A stretch of 64,000 bases of DNA, taken from NCBI GenBank assembly GCA_902363255.1, contig CABIZO010000005.1:62001-126000 (forward strand). Reading direction: 5' to 3'. Origin of the DNA: Peptostreptococcaceae bacterium. GTDB lineage: Bacteria; Bacillota; Clostridia; Peptostreptococcales; Peptostreptococcaceae. Shown here piece by piece: positions 41,774 through 51,877 of this stretch (position 1 is the first letter of the stretch; every line of letters starts with the position of its first letter). A program made the position numbers and the translations under genes. The notes under the pieces are model-generated. The model searched no databases. It saw nothing but the letters and a program-made list of their open reading frames with translations, and was not told the DNA's origin.

Positions 41774-43045
41774 ATGGATATAAAAATACAAGAGTTTAAG
41801 AAATTAATATGTTCACCAGTAATTATTGGATTAACAGTGTTATTTATATTATTTAATATATTTAGTATGTCAGCAAGTTCTTATTTAAAAGAAGATTTGA
41901 AAATAATTAATAAGGTTATTTCAGAGTTTGGATATGAGATAAATGATGAAATGATAAGTGAAATGAATGATAAATACAAAAATAGTTTGAAAGAGTTAAA
42001 TAAAATAACAAAGGAAAAAGTTAATAAAATTTATTCTAGTATAGAAGAATTTGCAGGAAGTAAAGAATACCAATCAAATAATTATGAGGGTGGTGTTTTT
42101 ACTAAGGAAGAATTGGAATTCTTCAATAAAGTTAACTTATTATATACTTACTCAAACTTAAGTGTTGATTTAATAAAAGCATATGAAGATATAGATATTA
42201 ATGAAATTGCAAAAAATACGATAAGTAGTCATGATTTAAGTGGACAAGCGGCAGAGATATCTAGTAAAAACTATGACAAACTTGCTGAAAGATTTGAAGA
42301 AATAAAAGAGAATGAAGAACATAAAAATTTATTCTTCTTTGGAATTAATTATAGAATGCATAGCTTATTGTTTAAAGAAACTTTGATGAAGTGTATTTTC
42401 GAAATAATTATCTTAGTAGTTCTTATGACTGCTTATTTAATAAACTTTGAGTTTGATAACAAAACTAATTTATTAGTTTATTCTACCAAAAGAGGTAGAA
42501 AAAATATGAAAGATAAGTTTGTGATATGTGTAGCATCTTCTATAGGTGTAAGTGTAATTATTTTAGGAGTTACACTACTTGCTTACTTTATAAACTTTGA
42601 TTATAGCGAAGTTTTAAATGTGCCTATAACATCAGCTTTTAATTGGGAATACAAATTACCTTACATAAGTTTGTTTGATCATACAGTTTTAGAAAGATTG
42701 CTACTAAGTATTTTAATAGTAATAATATGTGCAGTTATATTTACTACAATTGCATTTATAATTTGTGCTTTAATAAAAAATAGTTATTTAGTAATATTTA
42801 TATTTTTCATATTGTTTGGAATAAATTTACTAATTCCACAAGCAATAAGCAATAGTTCGGCATTATTAATATATTCTCAATATAATGTGTTTCAGCTAAT
42901 AATTAATTCTCATATGTGGTTTATGGATATGGGACCATTTATGTTGAGAAACTATGAGGTAATTACAATAGCTACAAATGCGACAGTTGTCAGCTTACTT
43001 GCTTTTTTAACTATGAAAAAATTTAAAAGAGAAGATATAAATTAG
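41774..43045 (+). CDS. ABC-2 type permease with large extracellular loop
   Basis: A 423-residue permease: a first TM helix (residues about 10-32), a soluble, mostly helical extracellular domain (about 35-195), and five more TM helices (about 200-420). This arrangement is that of ABC-2 exporters in which the loop after TM1 is outside. It starts 4 bases after the ATPase stop and is homologous in layout to the next gene, probably making a heterodimer. Confidence 0.85.
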   Translation: MDIKIQEFKKLICSPVIIGLTVLFILFNIFSMSASSYLKEDLKIINKVISEFGYEINDEMISEMNDKYKNSLKELNKITKEKVNKIYSSIEEFAGSKEYQSNNYEGGVFTKEELEFFNKVNLLYTYSNLSVDLIKAYEDIDINEIAKNTISSHDLSGQAAEISSKNYDKLAERFEEIKENEEHKNLFFFGINYRMHSLLFKETLMKCIFEIIILVVLMTAYLINFEFDNKTNLLVYSTKRGRKNMKDKFVICVASSIGVSVIILGVTLLAYFINFDYSEVLNVPITSAFNWEYKLPYISLFDHTVLERLLLSILIVIICAVIFTTIAFIICALIKNSYLVIFIFFILFGINLLIPQAISNSSALLIYSQYNVFQLIINSHMWFMDMGPFMLRNYEVITIATNATVVSLLAFLTMKKFKREDIN

Positions 43046-43054
43046 GGAGAGATT

Positions 43055-44197
43055 ATGAATATAATTTTTAATGAAATAAAAAAGATATTTAGACCAGTAA
43101 ATGTAGCCATAATAATATTAATAACGGCTGTAATATGGTTTTTATTTATGACTTTTAATATAGAGAATTTTCCAAATGGTTCAGATAAGTATATTTATGA
43201 TGTAAGTGTAAAAATACTAAATGAATATGGAACATCCATGGATAAAGAAGAATTTGAAGATTTAAAAAAATATAGAGAAAAAAGAGCTAAAGAAGCTAGT
43301 GAGTATTTGTTAACTAAAGATGTATTTGTTAAATCCGGTTTGTCTACTTATGATGAATTTGTGAATAGAGCAGAAAATAAATCCGTAGAAAAATTAGATG
43401 AATTATATTCTAACATAATGTTTGAAGAAAATAATTATTTATTTTGGGAACTACAAGAATTAGATTATGCAATTGACAGATATGAAAATAAAGATTTTTG
43501 GATAGGTCTTGGTGGACTTGATGAAAATCAAGCGCAAAAACAAAGACATGAGAATATAAGAAATAGTGATGCTACATATTCAACATTAAATTTTAGAATA
43601 ATGGAAAACTATCATGCTTTAATATTTGGAATAACATTATTAATACTAATCTGTGTTCCAACTTTAGTAATTCCTATTTTTATAAATGACAACAAAAACA
43701 AAGTAAATTATATACAATACAGTTCAAAAACAGGAAGAAAATTATTTGAAAAGAAAATAGTAGCTAGTATAGTAGCATCTTTCGTTTTAGCTACAGTGCA
43801 ACTAGGAATACTATTTGTAGTATATAAAGCAAATAATACTTATATGTTCTGGGATTGTAACATAAATTCAGCCATAAGTGATATGGCATCTTGGTACGAT
43901 ATAACATTTGGGCAATATATAATATTATCAGTAATTATAAATTATATTATTGCATTTATAACATGTATGATATCTGTTTTTATATCTTCAAAAACAAGCA
44001 CATATATAAGTGCAATAGGAATTCAAATACCAATATTATTTGCTTTTGCAATATGGTTAAATAATATAGGAATGAAGAGTTTAACTACTACTTTTTATCC
44101 AAAGTATTCACTGGGAGTAATATATTTATTGTTGATTTTAGTTTCAGTTGGATTTGTTATAAAAAGATCTAAAAAAGAAAAGATAGCAGATATTTAA
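43055..44197 (+). CDS. Second ABC-2 type permease
   Basis: A 380-residue permease with the same layout: TM1 (about 10-32), extracellular helical domain (about 35-180) and five TM helices (about 185-370, with INDNKNKVNYIQYSSKTGRKL in the first cytoplasmic loop, comparable to the DNKTNLLVYSTKRGRKN stretch of the preceding protein). It ends the ECF-regulated operon; a terminator follows 6 bases after its stop. Probable partner of the preceding permease. Confidence 0.85.
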   Translation: MNIIFNEIKKIFRPVNVAIIILITAVIWFLFMTFNIENFPNGSDKYIYDVSVKILNEYGTSMDKEEFEDLKKYREKRAKEASEYLLTKDVFVKSGLSTYDEFVNRAENKSVEKLDELYSNIMFEENNYLFWELQELDYAIDRYENKDFWIGLGGLDENQAQKQRHENIRNSDATYSTLNFRIMENYHALIFGITLLILICVPTLVIPIFINDNKNKVNYIQYSSKTGRKLFEKKIVASIVASFVLATVQLGILFVVYKANNTYMFWDCNINSAISDMASWYDITFGQYIILSVIINYIIAFITCMISVFISSKTSTYISAIGIQIPILFAFAIWLNNIGMKSLTTTFYPKYSLGVIYLLLILVSVGFVIKRSKKEKIADI

Positions 44198-44202
44198 ATA
44201 TG

Positions 44203-44248
44203 AAAGCTATATAGTTGACTAAAGCTAGTCTACCTATATAGCTTTTTT
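44203..44248 (+). terminator. Terminator of the ABC transporter operon
   Basis: AAAGCTATATAG / CTATATAGC with an inner GACTA/TAGTC stem and a TTTTTT tract. The following gap to 44485 has no further feature I can support apart from a ribosome site before the next gene. Confidence 0.9.
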
Positions 44249-44485
44249 ACATAAATAAAATAGATGATGAATTTTGGTGAAATATACATTTTACTATTTA
44301 AAATTTTTTTAGTAATCCAGGTCAATGGGTAAATATATAAAAGGTAACTTGGACTTTATACCAAATAAATAGCATTAATAATATTTTGTAAACTTAATTA
44401 AAGAAAATAGATTTTTAAGTATTAGTGGGTGTAAAATAAATATACTAGAATTTTATGAGGAGAGTATGGAGGATGTAGATAGAAT

Positions 44486-45427
44486 ATGATTATTAATACA
44501 GGTAACAGAACAGATATACCAGCCTATTTTAGTGAATGGTTTTATAATCGAATCAAAGAAGGATATGTTTATGCCAGAAACCCGTACTATCCAAGTCAAG
44601 TTACAAAATATAAATTAACTCCAGATGTGGTAGATTGTATTTGTTTTTGTACAAAAAATCCTCAGCCTATGATTTCAAGATTAAATGAGTTAAAGAGATT
44701 TGGGCAGTTTTGGTTTGTTACAATTACACCTTATGATAAAGATATAGAACCTAATGTTCCTAATAAAGAAAAAGTAATGGAAAGTTTTAAGAAACTATCG
44801 GCTCTAATTGGTTCAGAGAAGATTGTATGGAGATACGATCCTATTTTTATTACTGAAAAATACAGCCTGAAAAATCACTTAGAAGCTTTTGAAAAAATGG
44901 CAAAAAATCTTTCTGGATATACTGAGGAGTGTATTATTAGTTTTGTAGATTTATACGAAAAAACAAAACGAAACTTTCCAGGTGTGAGGGAAGTATCAAA
45001 AGAAGAGCGTCATATTATTGGAAAAGAATTTGTTGCTATTGGCAATAAATATAATATAAAGATAAAAACTTGTGCAGAAGGATATGACTTAGAAAAGTTT
45101 GGTGTAGATTGTAGTGGATGCATGACGCAGAATGTAATCGAGAGGGCTATACATTGTAGATTAAAAGTTCCTAAAAAGAAAACAAGCAGAGAAGTTTGTG
45201 ATTGTTTACTTGGAAATGACATAGGTGTATATAACTCTTGTATTCATGGTTGTTTATACTGTTATGCCAATTATAGTAAAGACATAGTTAAAAATAATTT
45301 CAGATTTCACGATAAAAATTCACCTTTTCTTATAGGCAATACTATGGAAGGTGATGTTATAAAAGAAGCAAAACAATATAGCTATTTAGATAATCAGATT
45401 ACATTTTTTAGTTTTGATAATATATAA
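44486..45427 (+). CDS. DUF1848 family protein
   Basis: A 313-residue protein of the DUF1848 family, radical-SAM-like in fold. It starts IINTGNRTDIPAYFSEWFYNRI, has VDCICFCTKNP and YDKDIEPNVPNK, and ends with a cysteine cluster CLLGNDIGVYNSCIHGCLYCYAN resembling an iron-sulfur motif. The function is not known. Its start codon overlaps by one base (ATGA) the stop of a 7-codon frame with its own ribosome site, hinting at coupled translation. Confidence 0.88.
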   Translation: MIINTGNRTDIPAYFSEWFYNRIKEGYVYARNPYYPSQVTKYKLTPDVVDCICFCTKNPQPMISRLNELKRFGQFWFVTITPYDKDIEPNVPNKEKVMESFKKLSALIGSEKIVWRYDPIFITEKYSLKNHLEAFEKMAKNLSGYTEECIISFVDLYEKTKRNFPGVREVSKEERHIIGKEFVAIGNKYNIKIKTCAEGYDLEKFGVDCSGCMTQNVIERAIHCRLKVPKKKTSREVCDCLLGNDIGVYNSCIHGCLYCYANYSKDIVKNNFRFHDKNSPFLIGNTMEGDVIKEAKQYSYLDNQITFFSFDNI

Positions 45428-45432
45428 ATACA

Positions 45433-45476
45433 AAAGCCTACATATACTAAAAAGTAATAATCGGTAGGCTTTTTTA
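45433..45476 (+). terminator. Terminator after the DUF1848 gene
   Basis: AAAGCCTAC / GTAGGCTTT hairpin followed by TTTTATAT. Confidence 0.9.
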
Positions 45477-45597
45477 TATGCAAATTTATAATATACGATA
45501 AAAGATAGTATCAAAATAGAGAAATAATTAGTATATAGTAATATAAAATATTTTACTTTGTATCAATATTATAAATAAAGTATGAGTAGGATTAAAA

Positions 45598-45831
45598 GTG
45601 ATAATACTTGTAGTAGGATGTAATACCAATGGAAATGATCTTAATGAAATATTTGAAGGGATTGGAAAAATGGACAAATACTATCTATTATATGTTTTGA
45701 ACAGTTTAGAAGAAGAAATTAAGAGCTTTGAAGAAGAAAGATTAGATAATGATACAACGAATATAAGGAAATTACAGCCACTATATGATTTATATAGGAA
45801 AAACCAAAATATACTTGAAAAGATGAACTAG
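45598..45831 (+). CDS. Small hypothetical protein
   Basis: An up-to-77-residue frame beginning GTG with a weak AGGA site. The C-terminal 50 residues are helical and charged (YYLLYVLNSLEEEIKSFEEERLDND, LYDLYRKNQNILEKM). The N-terminus contains LVVGC, but is too short for a normal lipoprotein signal. An internal ATG (45670) would give a 53-residue soluble protein. A terminator follows, supporting a real gene. Function unknown. Confidence 0.5.
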   Translation: MIILVVGCNTNGNDLNEIFEGIGKMDKYYLLYVLNSLEEEIKSFEEERLDNDTTNIRKLQPLYDLYRKNQNILEKMN

Positions 45832-45856
45832 AGGACTCTATAAAGAGTTCTTTTTT
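45832..45856 (+). terminator. Terminator after the small gene
   Basis: AGGACTC / GAGTTCT hairpin followed by TTTTTATTATTTTT. Confidence 0.85.
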
Positions 45857-45869
45857 ATTATTTTTGTAA

Positions 45870-45902
45870 AATAAAAAAGACTAGTAAGCTTACTAGTCTT
45901 AA
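45870..45902 (-). terminator. Terminator after tRNA-Leu
   Basis: Perfect 24-base palindrome at 45877-45900 (AAGACTAGTAAG and its complement). On the minus strand it is followed by a T-rich tract. Confidence 0.85.
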
Positions 45903-45927
45903 AAGGTTAAGTTTTTGAACTTATTAT

Positions 45928-46013
45928 TGGTGCCGGATGTGGGACTTGAACCCACACGGTATTGCTACCAACGGATTTTGAGTCCGTCGCGTCTGCCATT
46001 CCACCAATCCGGC
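45928..46013 (-). tRNA. tRNA-Leu(CAA)
   Basis: Reading the minus strand from 46013, the acceptor stem GCCGGAT pairs with ATCCGGC, A73 follows, and CCA is encoded. The anticodon stem ACGGA/TCCGT has loop CTCAAAA, with anticodon CAA (codon UUG). A long variable arm GGTAGCAATACC and the TTCAAGT T-loop confirm a type II leucine tRNA. Confidence 0.97.
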
Positions 46014-46287
46014 ATATTTAAATTTATACTAAATTATAACAAAGGATTTTATTAAAATCAAGCATAAAGAAATATTTAATTATAATAAAAAATTTTAATA
46101 ATCTCGAAATTAGCAAATTATACATGAAAACTTATTATAAATATATATGATTTGTCACATTTGACTATATGAATTTTCTTCTAAACACCTTAATATAATT
46201 TGATTATTGTGGTATTATTAAATAATGATATATGGGTATATAATAAGTATATAAATATATAATACTGAAAATATAGGAGTGATAAAC

Positions 46288-48942
46288 TTGGACAAAAGAT
46301 TAATAATTATAGATGGAAACTCGATAATAAATAGAGCATTTTATGCATTACCAGACATGAGCAATAGTGAAGGATTAAAAACTAATGCCATATACGGTTT
46401 TACTAGAATGTTATTTAAAATAATAGATGACTACAAACCAACTCACATAAGTGTTGCTTTTGATAAAAAAGCTCCAACATTTAGGCATAAGGAGTTTGCT
46501 GACTACAAAGCAGGAAGAAAGAAAATGCCAGATGAGCTAGGTCAACAGTTAGAGCCTCTAAAAGAATTATTAGATACTTTTAATATTCATAGGATGGAAA
46601 TGGCAGGATACGAGGCTGATGACTTAATCGGAACAGTTTCAAAGATGGGTGAAGACAAGGACTTTAAAGTTTACATAGTTACAGGAGATAAGGATGCTAT
46701 ACAATTAGCATCAGATAAAACAACTACATTAATCACTAAAAAAGGTGTGGGAGAAGTTGAAGAATATAACTACGATTCAGTTATAGAAAGATATGAAATG
46801 ACTCCGACACAATTTATAGACTTAAAAGGATTAATGGGAGATAAATCAGATAACATACCAGGTGTTCCAGGAATAGGAGAAAAAACAGGTATAAAACTTA
46901 TAAAAGAATTTTCTTCTGTGGAAAACTTAATAGAAAACACAGACAAGTTAAAGGGAAGTGTTAAAAAGAAGATAGAAGAAAATAAAGAACAAGCTGTATT
47001 TAGTAAAAAACTTGCAACAATTATAAGAGATGTGCCTATTGAAATAAGCTTAGATGAGCTATCTTATGGAGATTATGACAAAAATGCAGTAATAGAAGAA
47101 TTTAAAAAGTTTGGATTTAATACATTGATAAAACAAGTTCTATCTATGGATGGCGGAAGTGAAGAATCTGCTGTGGAAGAAAAGATAGAATTAAATATTG
47201 CACATTTAGATAATGTGGAAGAGTTTAAAAAAGAAGTTGAAAAAACTAATAAACTATTTATAAGAACTGTAAAAAAAGTAGGCAATATATTAGATAAAAA
47301 CATACTATATGTATTTGTAAGTGCAAATGGAAAAGATATTTATTACTTAAATGATGAAGAATTGGAATTAATAAAAGACATTCTTACAAATGAAGAAATT
47401 AAGAAAATAGGCTATAATTTAAAAGATGATTATTTAGCTTTAAAACCATACAATGTAGATATAAATAATATGTTCTTTGATATAGCTATAGGTGAATATT
47501 TAATAGACTCTAAATCATCAACATCTTATGAATGTAGTGACATAGCAATGAAGTATTTAACTAAGAAAATAAAATCAGAAGAAGAACTTTTAGGAAAAGG
47601 CGCTAAAGCTAAAAAGTTTAGTGATCTGGACTTAGAAGAGCTTTCTACATATTTTGGAGAAATAATCAATATAGTTTATAATGTATATCCAATTATGGAG
47701 AAAACATTTAAAGATATGGACATGGAGTACCTATTCTATGATGTGGAAATGCCATTAGTAGAAGTTTTAGGATCTATGGAGTACTGTGGTATGGCAGTGG
47801 ACAAGGCTCAGCTTAATGAACTAGGTGAAAAGTTTAAAAATATAATAACAAACTTAGAAAAAGAAATCTTTGAATTGGCAGGAGAAGAATTTAACATAAA
47901 CTCTCCAAAACAATTGGGTGTCATATTATTTGAAAAACTTGAATTGCCAGTAATTAAGAAAACTAAAACAGGATATTCAACTAATGCAGATGTATTAGAA
48001 AAACTTAGAGACAAACATGAAATAATAGATAAAATTACTGAGTATAGACAAATAGTTAAGCTTAATTCAACATATGTAGAAGGGTTAACTAACATAATAA
48101 ATCCTATAAGTGGTAGAATACATTCTTCATTTAATCAAACAATAACTACTACGGGAAGAATATCTTCTACTGAACCAAACTTACAAAACATACCTGTTAA
48201 AACAGAAATGGGTAGAGAAATAAGAAAAGTATTCATTGCAGATGGAGACTGTAAGTTAGTTGATGCAGATTACTCTCAAGTTGAACTTAGAGTATTAGCT
48301 CATATGAGTGGAGATGAACATATGATAGAAGCATTCCAAAATCATATAGATATTCACTCAAAAACAGCATCACAAATATTTAACGTAAGTGTAGATGAAG
48401 TTGACTCAAAGCAAAGAAGTGAAGCTAAAGCTATAAACTTCGGTATAGTATATGGTAAGACTGATTTTGGTTTATCACAAGATTTAAATATACCAGTACC
48501 AAAAGCTAAAGCTTATATAGAAAGTTATTTTGAAAATTACGATAAAATAAAAGTATTTATGGATGATGCAATAAAAAATGCAACAGACAATGGATATGCC
48601 TTAACTATATTTAATAGAAGAAGATATATACCAGAAATAAACTCAAGTAATTTTATGGTTAGAAATCAAGGAAAGAGATTCGCTATGAATGCTCCTATAC
48701 AAGGAAGTGCAGCTGATATTATAAAAATAGCTATGGTAAATGTATATAATAGATTAAAAGATGAACAACTTAAATCAAGATTAATATTACAAGTACACGA
48801 TGAGCTTATAGTTGAAGCAGTAGAAGAAGAGATAGATAAAGTATGCAAAATAGTAAAAGAAGAAATGGAATCAGCAGTTAATTTACAAGTACATCTAGAC
48901 GTTGATTTAAATGTTGGAGATTCATGGTACGAAACTAAGTAG
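46288..48942 (+). CDS. polA: DNA polymerase I
   Basis: An 884-residue DNA polymerase I for Okazaki fragment processing and repair. The 5' nuclease domain (residues 1-290) has IIDGNSIINRAFYAL, GYEADDLIGT and GDKSDNIPGVPGIG. The 3'-5' exonuclease-like domain (about 295-470) lacks the clear catalytic acid motifs, as in other Bacillota. Polymerase motif A DADYSQVELR (about 658), motif B RSEAKAINFGIVYG (about 710) and motif C VHDE (about 836) are intact. TTG 46288 is chosen because TAGGAG lies 8 bases upstream, whereas GTG 46279 overlaps that site. polA is followed by coaE, as in C. difficile. Confidence 0.96.
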   Translation: MDKRLIIIDGNSIINRAFYALPDMSNSEGLKTNAIYGFTRMLFKIIDDYKPTHISVAFDKKAPTFRHKEFADYKAGRKKMPDELGQQLEPLKELLDTFNIHRMEMAGYEADDLIGTVSKMGEDKDFKVYIVTGDKDAIQLASDKTTTLITKKGVGEVEEYNYDSVIERYEMTPTQFIDLKGLMGDKSDNIPGVPGIGEKTGIKLIKEFSSVENLIENTDKLKGSVKKKIEENKEQAVFSKKLATIIRDVPIEISLDELSYGDYDKNAVIEEFKKFGFNTLIKQVLSMDGGSEESAVEEKIELNIAHLDNVEEFKKEVEKTNKLFIRTVKKVGNILDKNILYVFVSANGKDIYYLNDEELELIKDILTNEEIKKIGYNLKDDYLALKPYNVDINNMFFDIAIGEYLIDSKSSTSYECSDIAMKYLTKKIKSEEELLGKGAKAKKFSDLDLEELSTYFGEIINIVYNVYPIMEKTFKDMDMEYLFYDVEMPLVEVLGSMEYCGMAVDKAQLNELGEKFKNIITNLEKEIFELAGEEFNINSPKQLGVILFEKLELPVIKKTKTGYSTNADVLEKLRDKHEIIDKITEYRQIVKLNSTYVEGLTNIINPISGRIHSSFNQTITTTGRISSTEPNLQNIPVKTEMGREIRKVFIADGDCKLVDADYSQVELRVLAHMSGDEHMIEAFQNHIDIHSKTASQIFNVSVDEVDSKQRSEAKAINFGIVYGKTDFGLSQDLNIPVPKAKAYIESYFENYDKIKVFMDDAIKNATDNGYALTIFNRRRYIPEINSSNFMVRNQGKRFAMNAPIQGSAADIIKIAMVNVYNRLKDEQLKSRLILQVHDELIVEAVEEEIDKVCKIVKEEMESAVNLQVHLDVDLNVGDSWYETK

Positions 48943-48950
48943 GTGATATT

Positions 48951-49553
48951 ATGCTTATTTTAGGATTAACTGGAAATATTGGTTGTGGAAAAAGTAGTCT
49001 ATCAACAATATTTAGTGAGAAAAATATAGATATAGTTGATGCAGATATTATTGCACGACAAATTTATGATGATGAAAAATTACTCCAAAAGGTATATGAT
49101 ACTTTTGGAACTGATATAAAAAATGATGATGGCTCTTTAAATAGAAAAGCTTTAGGGAGAATAGTTTTTAATGATGATGAAAAACTAATTCAACTTAATA
49201 AATTGACACATCCGCTTATAAGACAAAATGTAAGTAATCAAATTGATGAGTACAAAAAGCAAAATAAAGAAATAGTAATACTTGATGCAGCCCTACTTGT
49301 TGAATCAGATTACTTAAATTTTGTTGATAAATTACTAGTAGTTACTTGTAATGAAGAAATACAAATTGAAAGAATAAAAAAAAGGGATAATTGTTCTGCT
49401 GAGGAAGCTCTTAGCAGAATAAAATCTCAAATGAGTCAAGAAAATAAAGTAAAATATGCAGATTATATAATAGATAATTCGGGTACAATTGACGAGTTAG
49501 AGAAAAAAGCTTTTATATTTTTGGATTATATAAAGGAGAATTGGAGTGAATAA
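48951..49553 (+). CDS. coaE: Dephospho-CoA kinase
   Basis: CoaE phosphorylates dephospho-CoA in the last step of CoA synthesis. The 200-residue P-loop kinase has GNIGCGKSS (residues 7-15), VDADIIARQI (catalytic Asp), LTHPLIR, VLDAALLVES and ERIKKRD. It lies 8 bases after polA and has an AGGTGA ribosome site. Its stop overlaps the start of the next gene. Confidence 0.95.
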   Translation: MLILGLTGNIGCGKSSLSTIFSEKNIDIVDADIIARQIYDDEKLLQKVYDTFGTDIKNDDGSLNRKALGRIVFNDDEKLIQLNKLTHPLIRQNVSNQIDEYKKQNKEIVILDAALLVESDYLNFVDKLLVVTCNEEIQIERIKKRDNCSAEEALSRIKSQMSQENKVKYADYIIDNSGTIDELEKKAFIFLDYIKENWSE

Positions 49554-50103
49554 GAAGAGTATTTTAATCTTATCTGTTATTATAATCTTAGGCGGTGTAA
49601 TTTATTTAGAGGGTGGTAGAATAAAAACTTTAATCTACCCAAGAAAGTACTCTGTGTATGTAGAAAAATACTCAGAGGAATATAACCTAGATGAAAATTT
49701 AGTTTATAGTATTATAAAAGCAGAAAGTAAATTTGATGAAAAGGCGCTATCACGTAGGGGCGCAAAAGGTTTGATGCAAATTGCAGATATAACCAGAGAT
49801 TGGGCAATAGACGAATTAGAATTAAACGATGATATAGATATATATGATCCAGAAACGAATATAAGAATAGGTTGCTGGTATCTGAACACTTTATACAAAG
49901 AATTTGGAAAAACTGATTTAGTTATTGCAGCATATAATGGTGGTTCTGGAAATGTGAAAAAATGGTTGGCAGATGAAGAATATAGTAAGGATGGAGAAAA
50001 CTTACATATTATACCTTTTTCAGAAACGGATAAGTATCTAGTTAAAGTAAATAAATATTACGAACAATATAAGATGTTATACAGCGAGGAAGGAATGAAC
50101 TAA
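49546..50103 (+). CDS. Membrane-anchored lytic transglycosylase (GH23)
   Basis: A 185-residue protein with one N-terminal TM anchor (residues about 5-22) and an Slt-type lysozyme domain: SIIKAESKFDEKALSRRGAKGLMQI (catalytic Glu in KAESKF, about residue 64) and VIAAYNGGSGNVKKW. It cuts the glycan strands of peptidoglycan at the outer membrane face. GTG start with AAAGGAG; overlaps coaE by 8 bases. In C. difficile a similar gene lies after coaE. Confidence 0.9.
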   Translation: MNKKSILILSVIIILGGVIYLEGGRIKTLIYPRKYSVYVEKYSEEYNLDENLVYSIIKAESKFDEKALSRRGAKGLMQIADITRDWAIDELELNDDIDIYDPETNIRIGCWYLNTLYKEFGKTDLVIAAYNGGSGNVKKWLADEEYSKDGENLHIIPFSETDKYLVKVNKYYEQYKMLYSEEGMN

Positions 50104-51782
50104 TGAAGAAAAAATTAATAAAACTTCTAGCAATAGTTTTAACCATAGTTCTGGGAACTGTAGGATGCACTAAGGAAAATGAAAATAAAGAAAATAATGA
50201 AGAATTAAATGAATATAACATTCAAGAATCAAACTATATTCATCTAACAACATTATTTCCAAAAACTATAAATCCTATATTAAACAGAGATAAATCAGTA
50301 GGCTATATAATGAATTTAATTTATGATGGTTTATTTGAAATTGATAAAAACTATAATGTAGAACCAAGATTAGTTGAAAAATATACGCAATCTTCAGACG
50401 GAAAAAGTATAAATATTACATTAAAATCAGATGCTACTTGGCATAATAACAAAGAAGTAACATCAAGTGATGTTAGTTTTAGTATTGATTTAATCAAAAA
50501 AACTAGCGACAGTCCATATGCAGGTCTGGTTGATAATATTAAATCCATAAATATAAGCGATAGTAAGAATTTTACTATTAATTTAAATGAGAATGATCCT
50601 TTTATAATAGATAAGTTGACATTCCCGATTGTTTCCAAGAATAATCTTGGTAACTTAAAAACTGATGAAGTAAGTCAGTACAAAAATAACCTTGTAGGAA
50701 ATGGACCTTATAAAATAAAAGAGTATATTGATAGACAATATATTATACTTGAAAGAAATGAAGATTATTTTGGCGATTTACCAGAAAACAGAAAAGAAAT
50801 ATTTGTAAAGATGGTGCCTGACAAAGAATCGCAAACAGAGATGGTACTTGCATTGGATAGTGATATTGCTAGTGTAAGCTTAGCAGAATTAAGTAAGTTT
50901 GAGAAGAAAAAAGAATTCAATATAACTAATTACGAAGGTAGAGACTACGAAATGGTTATATTCAATTATAACAATGAATTCTTAAATGATGTTAGCTTTA
51001 GAAAAGCTATAATATCTGCTATAGATAGAGAAAAAGTAATAAAAGAGGCTTATATAAATAATGCAACATTATCGCATTTTCCTCTTAATACAACTAGTAA
51101 ATACTATAACAACGATATTAAAAGTTTAGCTTACAATAAAGAAAGATCAATGGAGTATTTAGGAAGTGCGCTAAAGTCAGTTAATGAAACTTTAGAATCA
51201 CAGAAACAAGCAGAGTCAAATAATCAAAACTCAGAAGATTTACAAGGAATAATAGAGGATAACTCTACAGATTCCTCAGCTGATTCAGAGCTTTCAAGAC
51301 AAGAAATGAAAGAAATGTTAAAGCAAATAGAATTAAATATAGTTGTATCTGCTGAAAATAGTGAAAGAATTAAGGTAGCTCATATTATAAGACAAAACTT
51401 AGCATCGATAGGAATTCAGAGTGTAGTAAATGAATTAAGTGAAAAAGACTTAACAAAAGCTCTAGACTCTAAAGAATATGACTTAGCAGTTGTTGGATAT
51501 TCTTTATCAAGTGTTCCGGATGCTAGGGGTATATTAGAAGCATGTAATATAAAAGATAATCAAATATCAACTTATATTGAATCTTTAGGAAATTCTAAAT
51601 CAGAGGATGAAACTAAAAAAATATATGATCAAATTCAAAAATATGTAGTTGAAAAAGGTTCATTTATTTCTTTAGGAATATTAGATAACTTTATAGTATC
51701 TAATAAAAGGCTTGAAGGTAAGATTTATCCAAATGATTTTGATATTTATAAAGGAATTTCAAACTTACAAATGAGTAAATAA
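50103..51782 (+). CDS. Oligopeptide-binding lipoprotein (SBP family 5)
   Basis: A 559-residue lipoprotein. The signal peptide ends LGTVGC (Cys22 region). The mature part is the OppA/DppA-type fold with FPKTINPIL, YDGLFEIDKNYNVEPRLVEKY, GPYKIKEY and FRKAIISAIDREKVI. Residues about 365-400 are a Ser/Asn/Asp/Glu-rich insert. No permease or ATPase genes adjoin it, so it is an orphan that serves a transporter elsewhere or has a sensing role. Its ATG overlaps the transglycosylase stop. Confidence 0.9.
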   Translation: MKKKLIKLLAIVLTIVLGTVGCTKENENKENNEELNEYNIQESNYIHLTTLFPKTINPILNRDKSVGYIMNLIYDGLFEIDKNYNVEPRLVEKYTQSSDGKSINITLKSDATWHNNKEVTSSDVSFSIDLIKKTSDSPYAGLVDNIKSINISDSKNFTINLNENDPFIIDKLTFPIVSKNNLGNLKTDEVSQYKNNLVGNGPYKIKEYIDRQYIILERNEDYFGDLPENRKEIFVKMVPDKESQTEMVLALDSDIASVSLAELSKFEKKKEFNITNYEGRDYEMVIFNYNNEFLNDVSFRKAIISAIDREKVIKEAYINNATLSHFPLNTTSKYYNNDIKSLAYNKERSMEYLGSALKSVNETLESQKQAESNNQNSEDLQGIIEDNSTDSSADSELSRQEMKEMLKQIELNIVVSAENSERIKVAHIIRQNLASIGIQSVVNELSEKDLTKALDSKEYDLAVVGYSLSSVPDARGILEACNIKDNQISTYIESLGNSKSEDETKKIYDQIQKYVVEKGSFISLGILDNFIVSNKRLEGKIYPNDFDIYKGISNLQMSK

Positions 51783-51877
51783 ACTTCTTAATAAAGCAAA
51801 GTATTTGCATAGAAATTAGGTAAAAGCATTTGATTGTATGAATGAAGAAGTGAATTTTTAATAGGAGGAGTAACTAT

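Noticed and set aside
44310..44390. Possible pseudogene fragment in the gap before the DUF1848 gene
   Set aside because: Short peptide-like stretches are broken by stops and resemble nothing I know.
44468..44489. 7-codon leader frame overlapping the DUF1848 start
   Set aside because: Too short to support as a gene; mentioned only as a possible coupling signal.
46160..46200. TTGACT plus TATAAT upstream of polA as one promoter
   Set aside because: The spacing is about 27 bases, too long for sigma-A.
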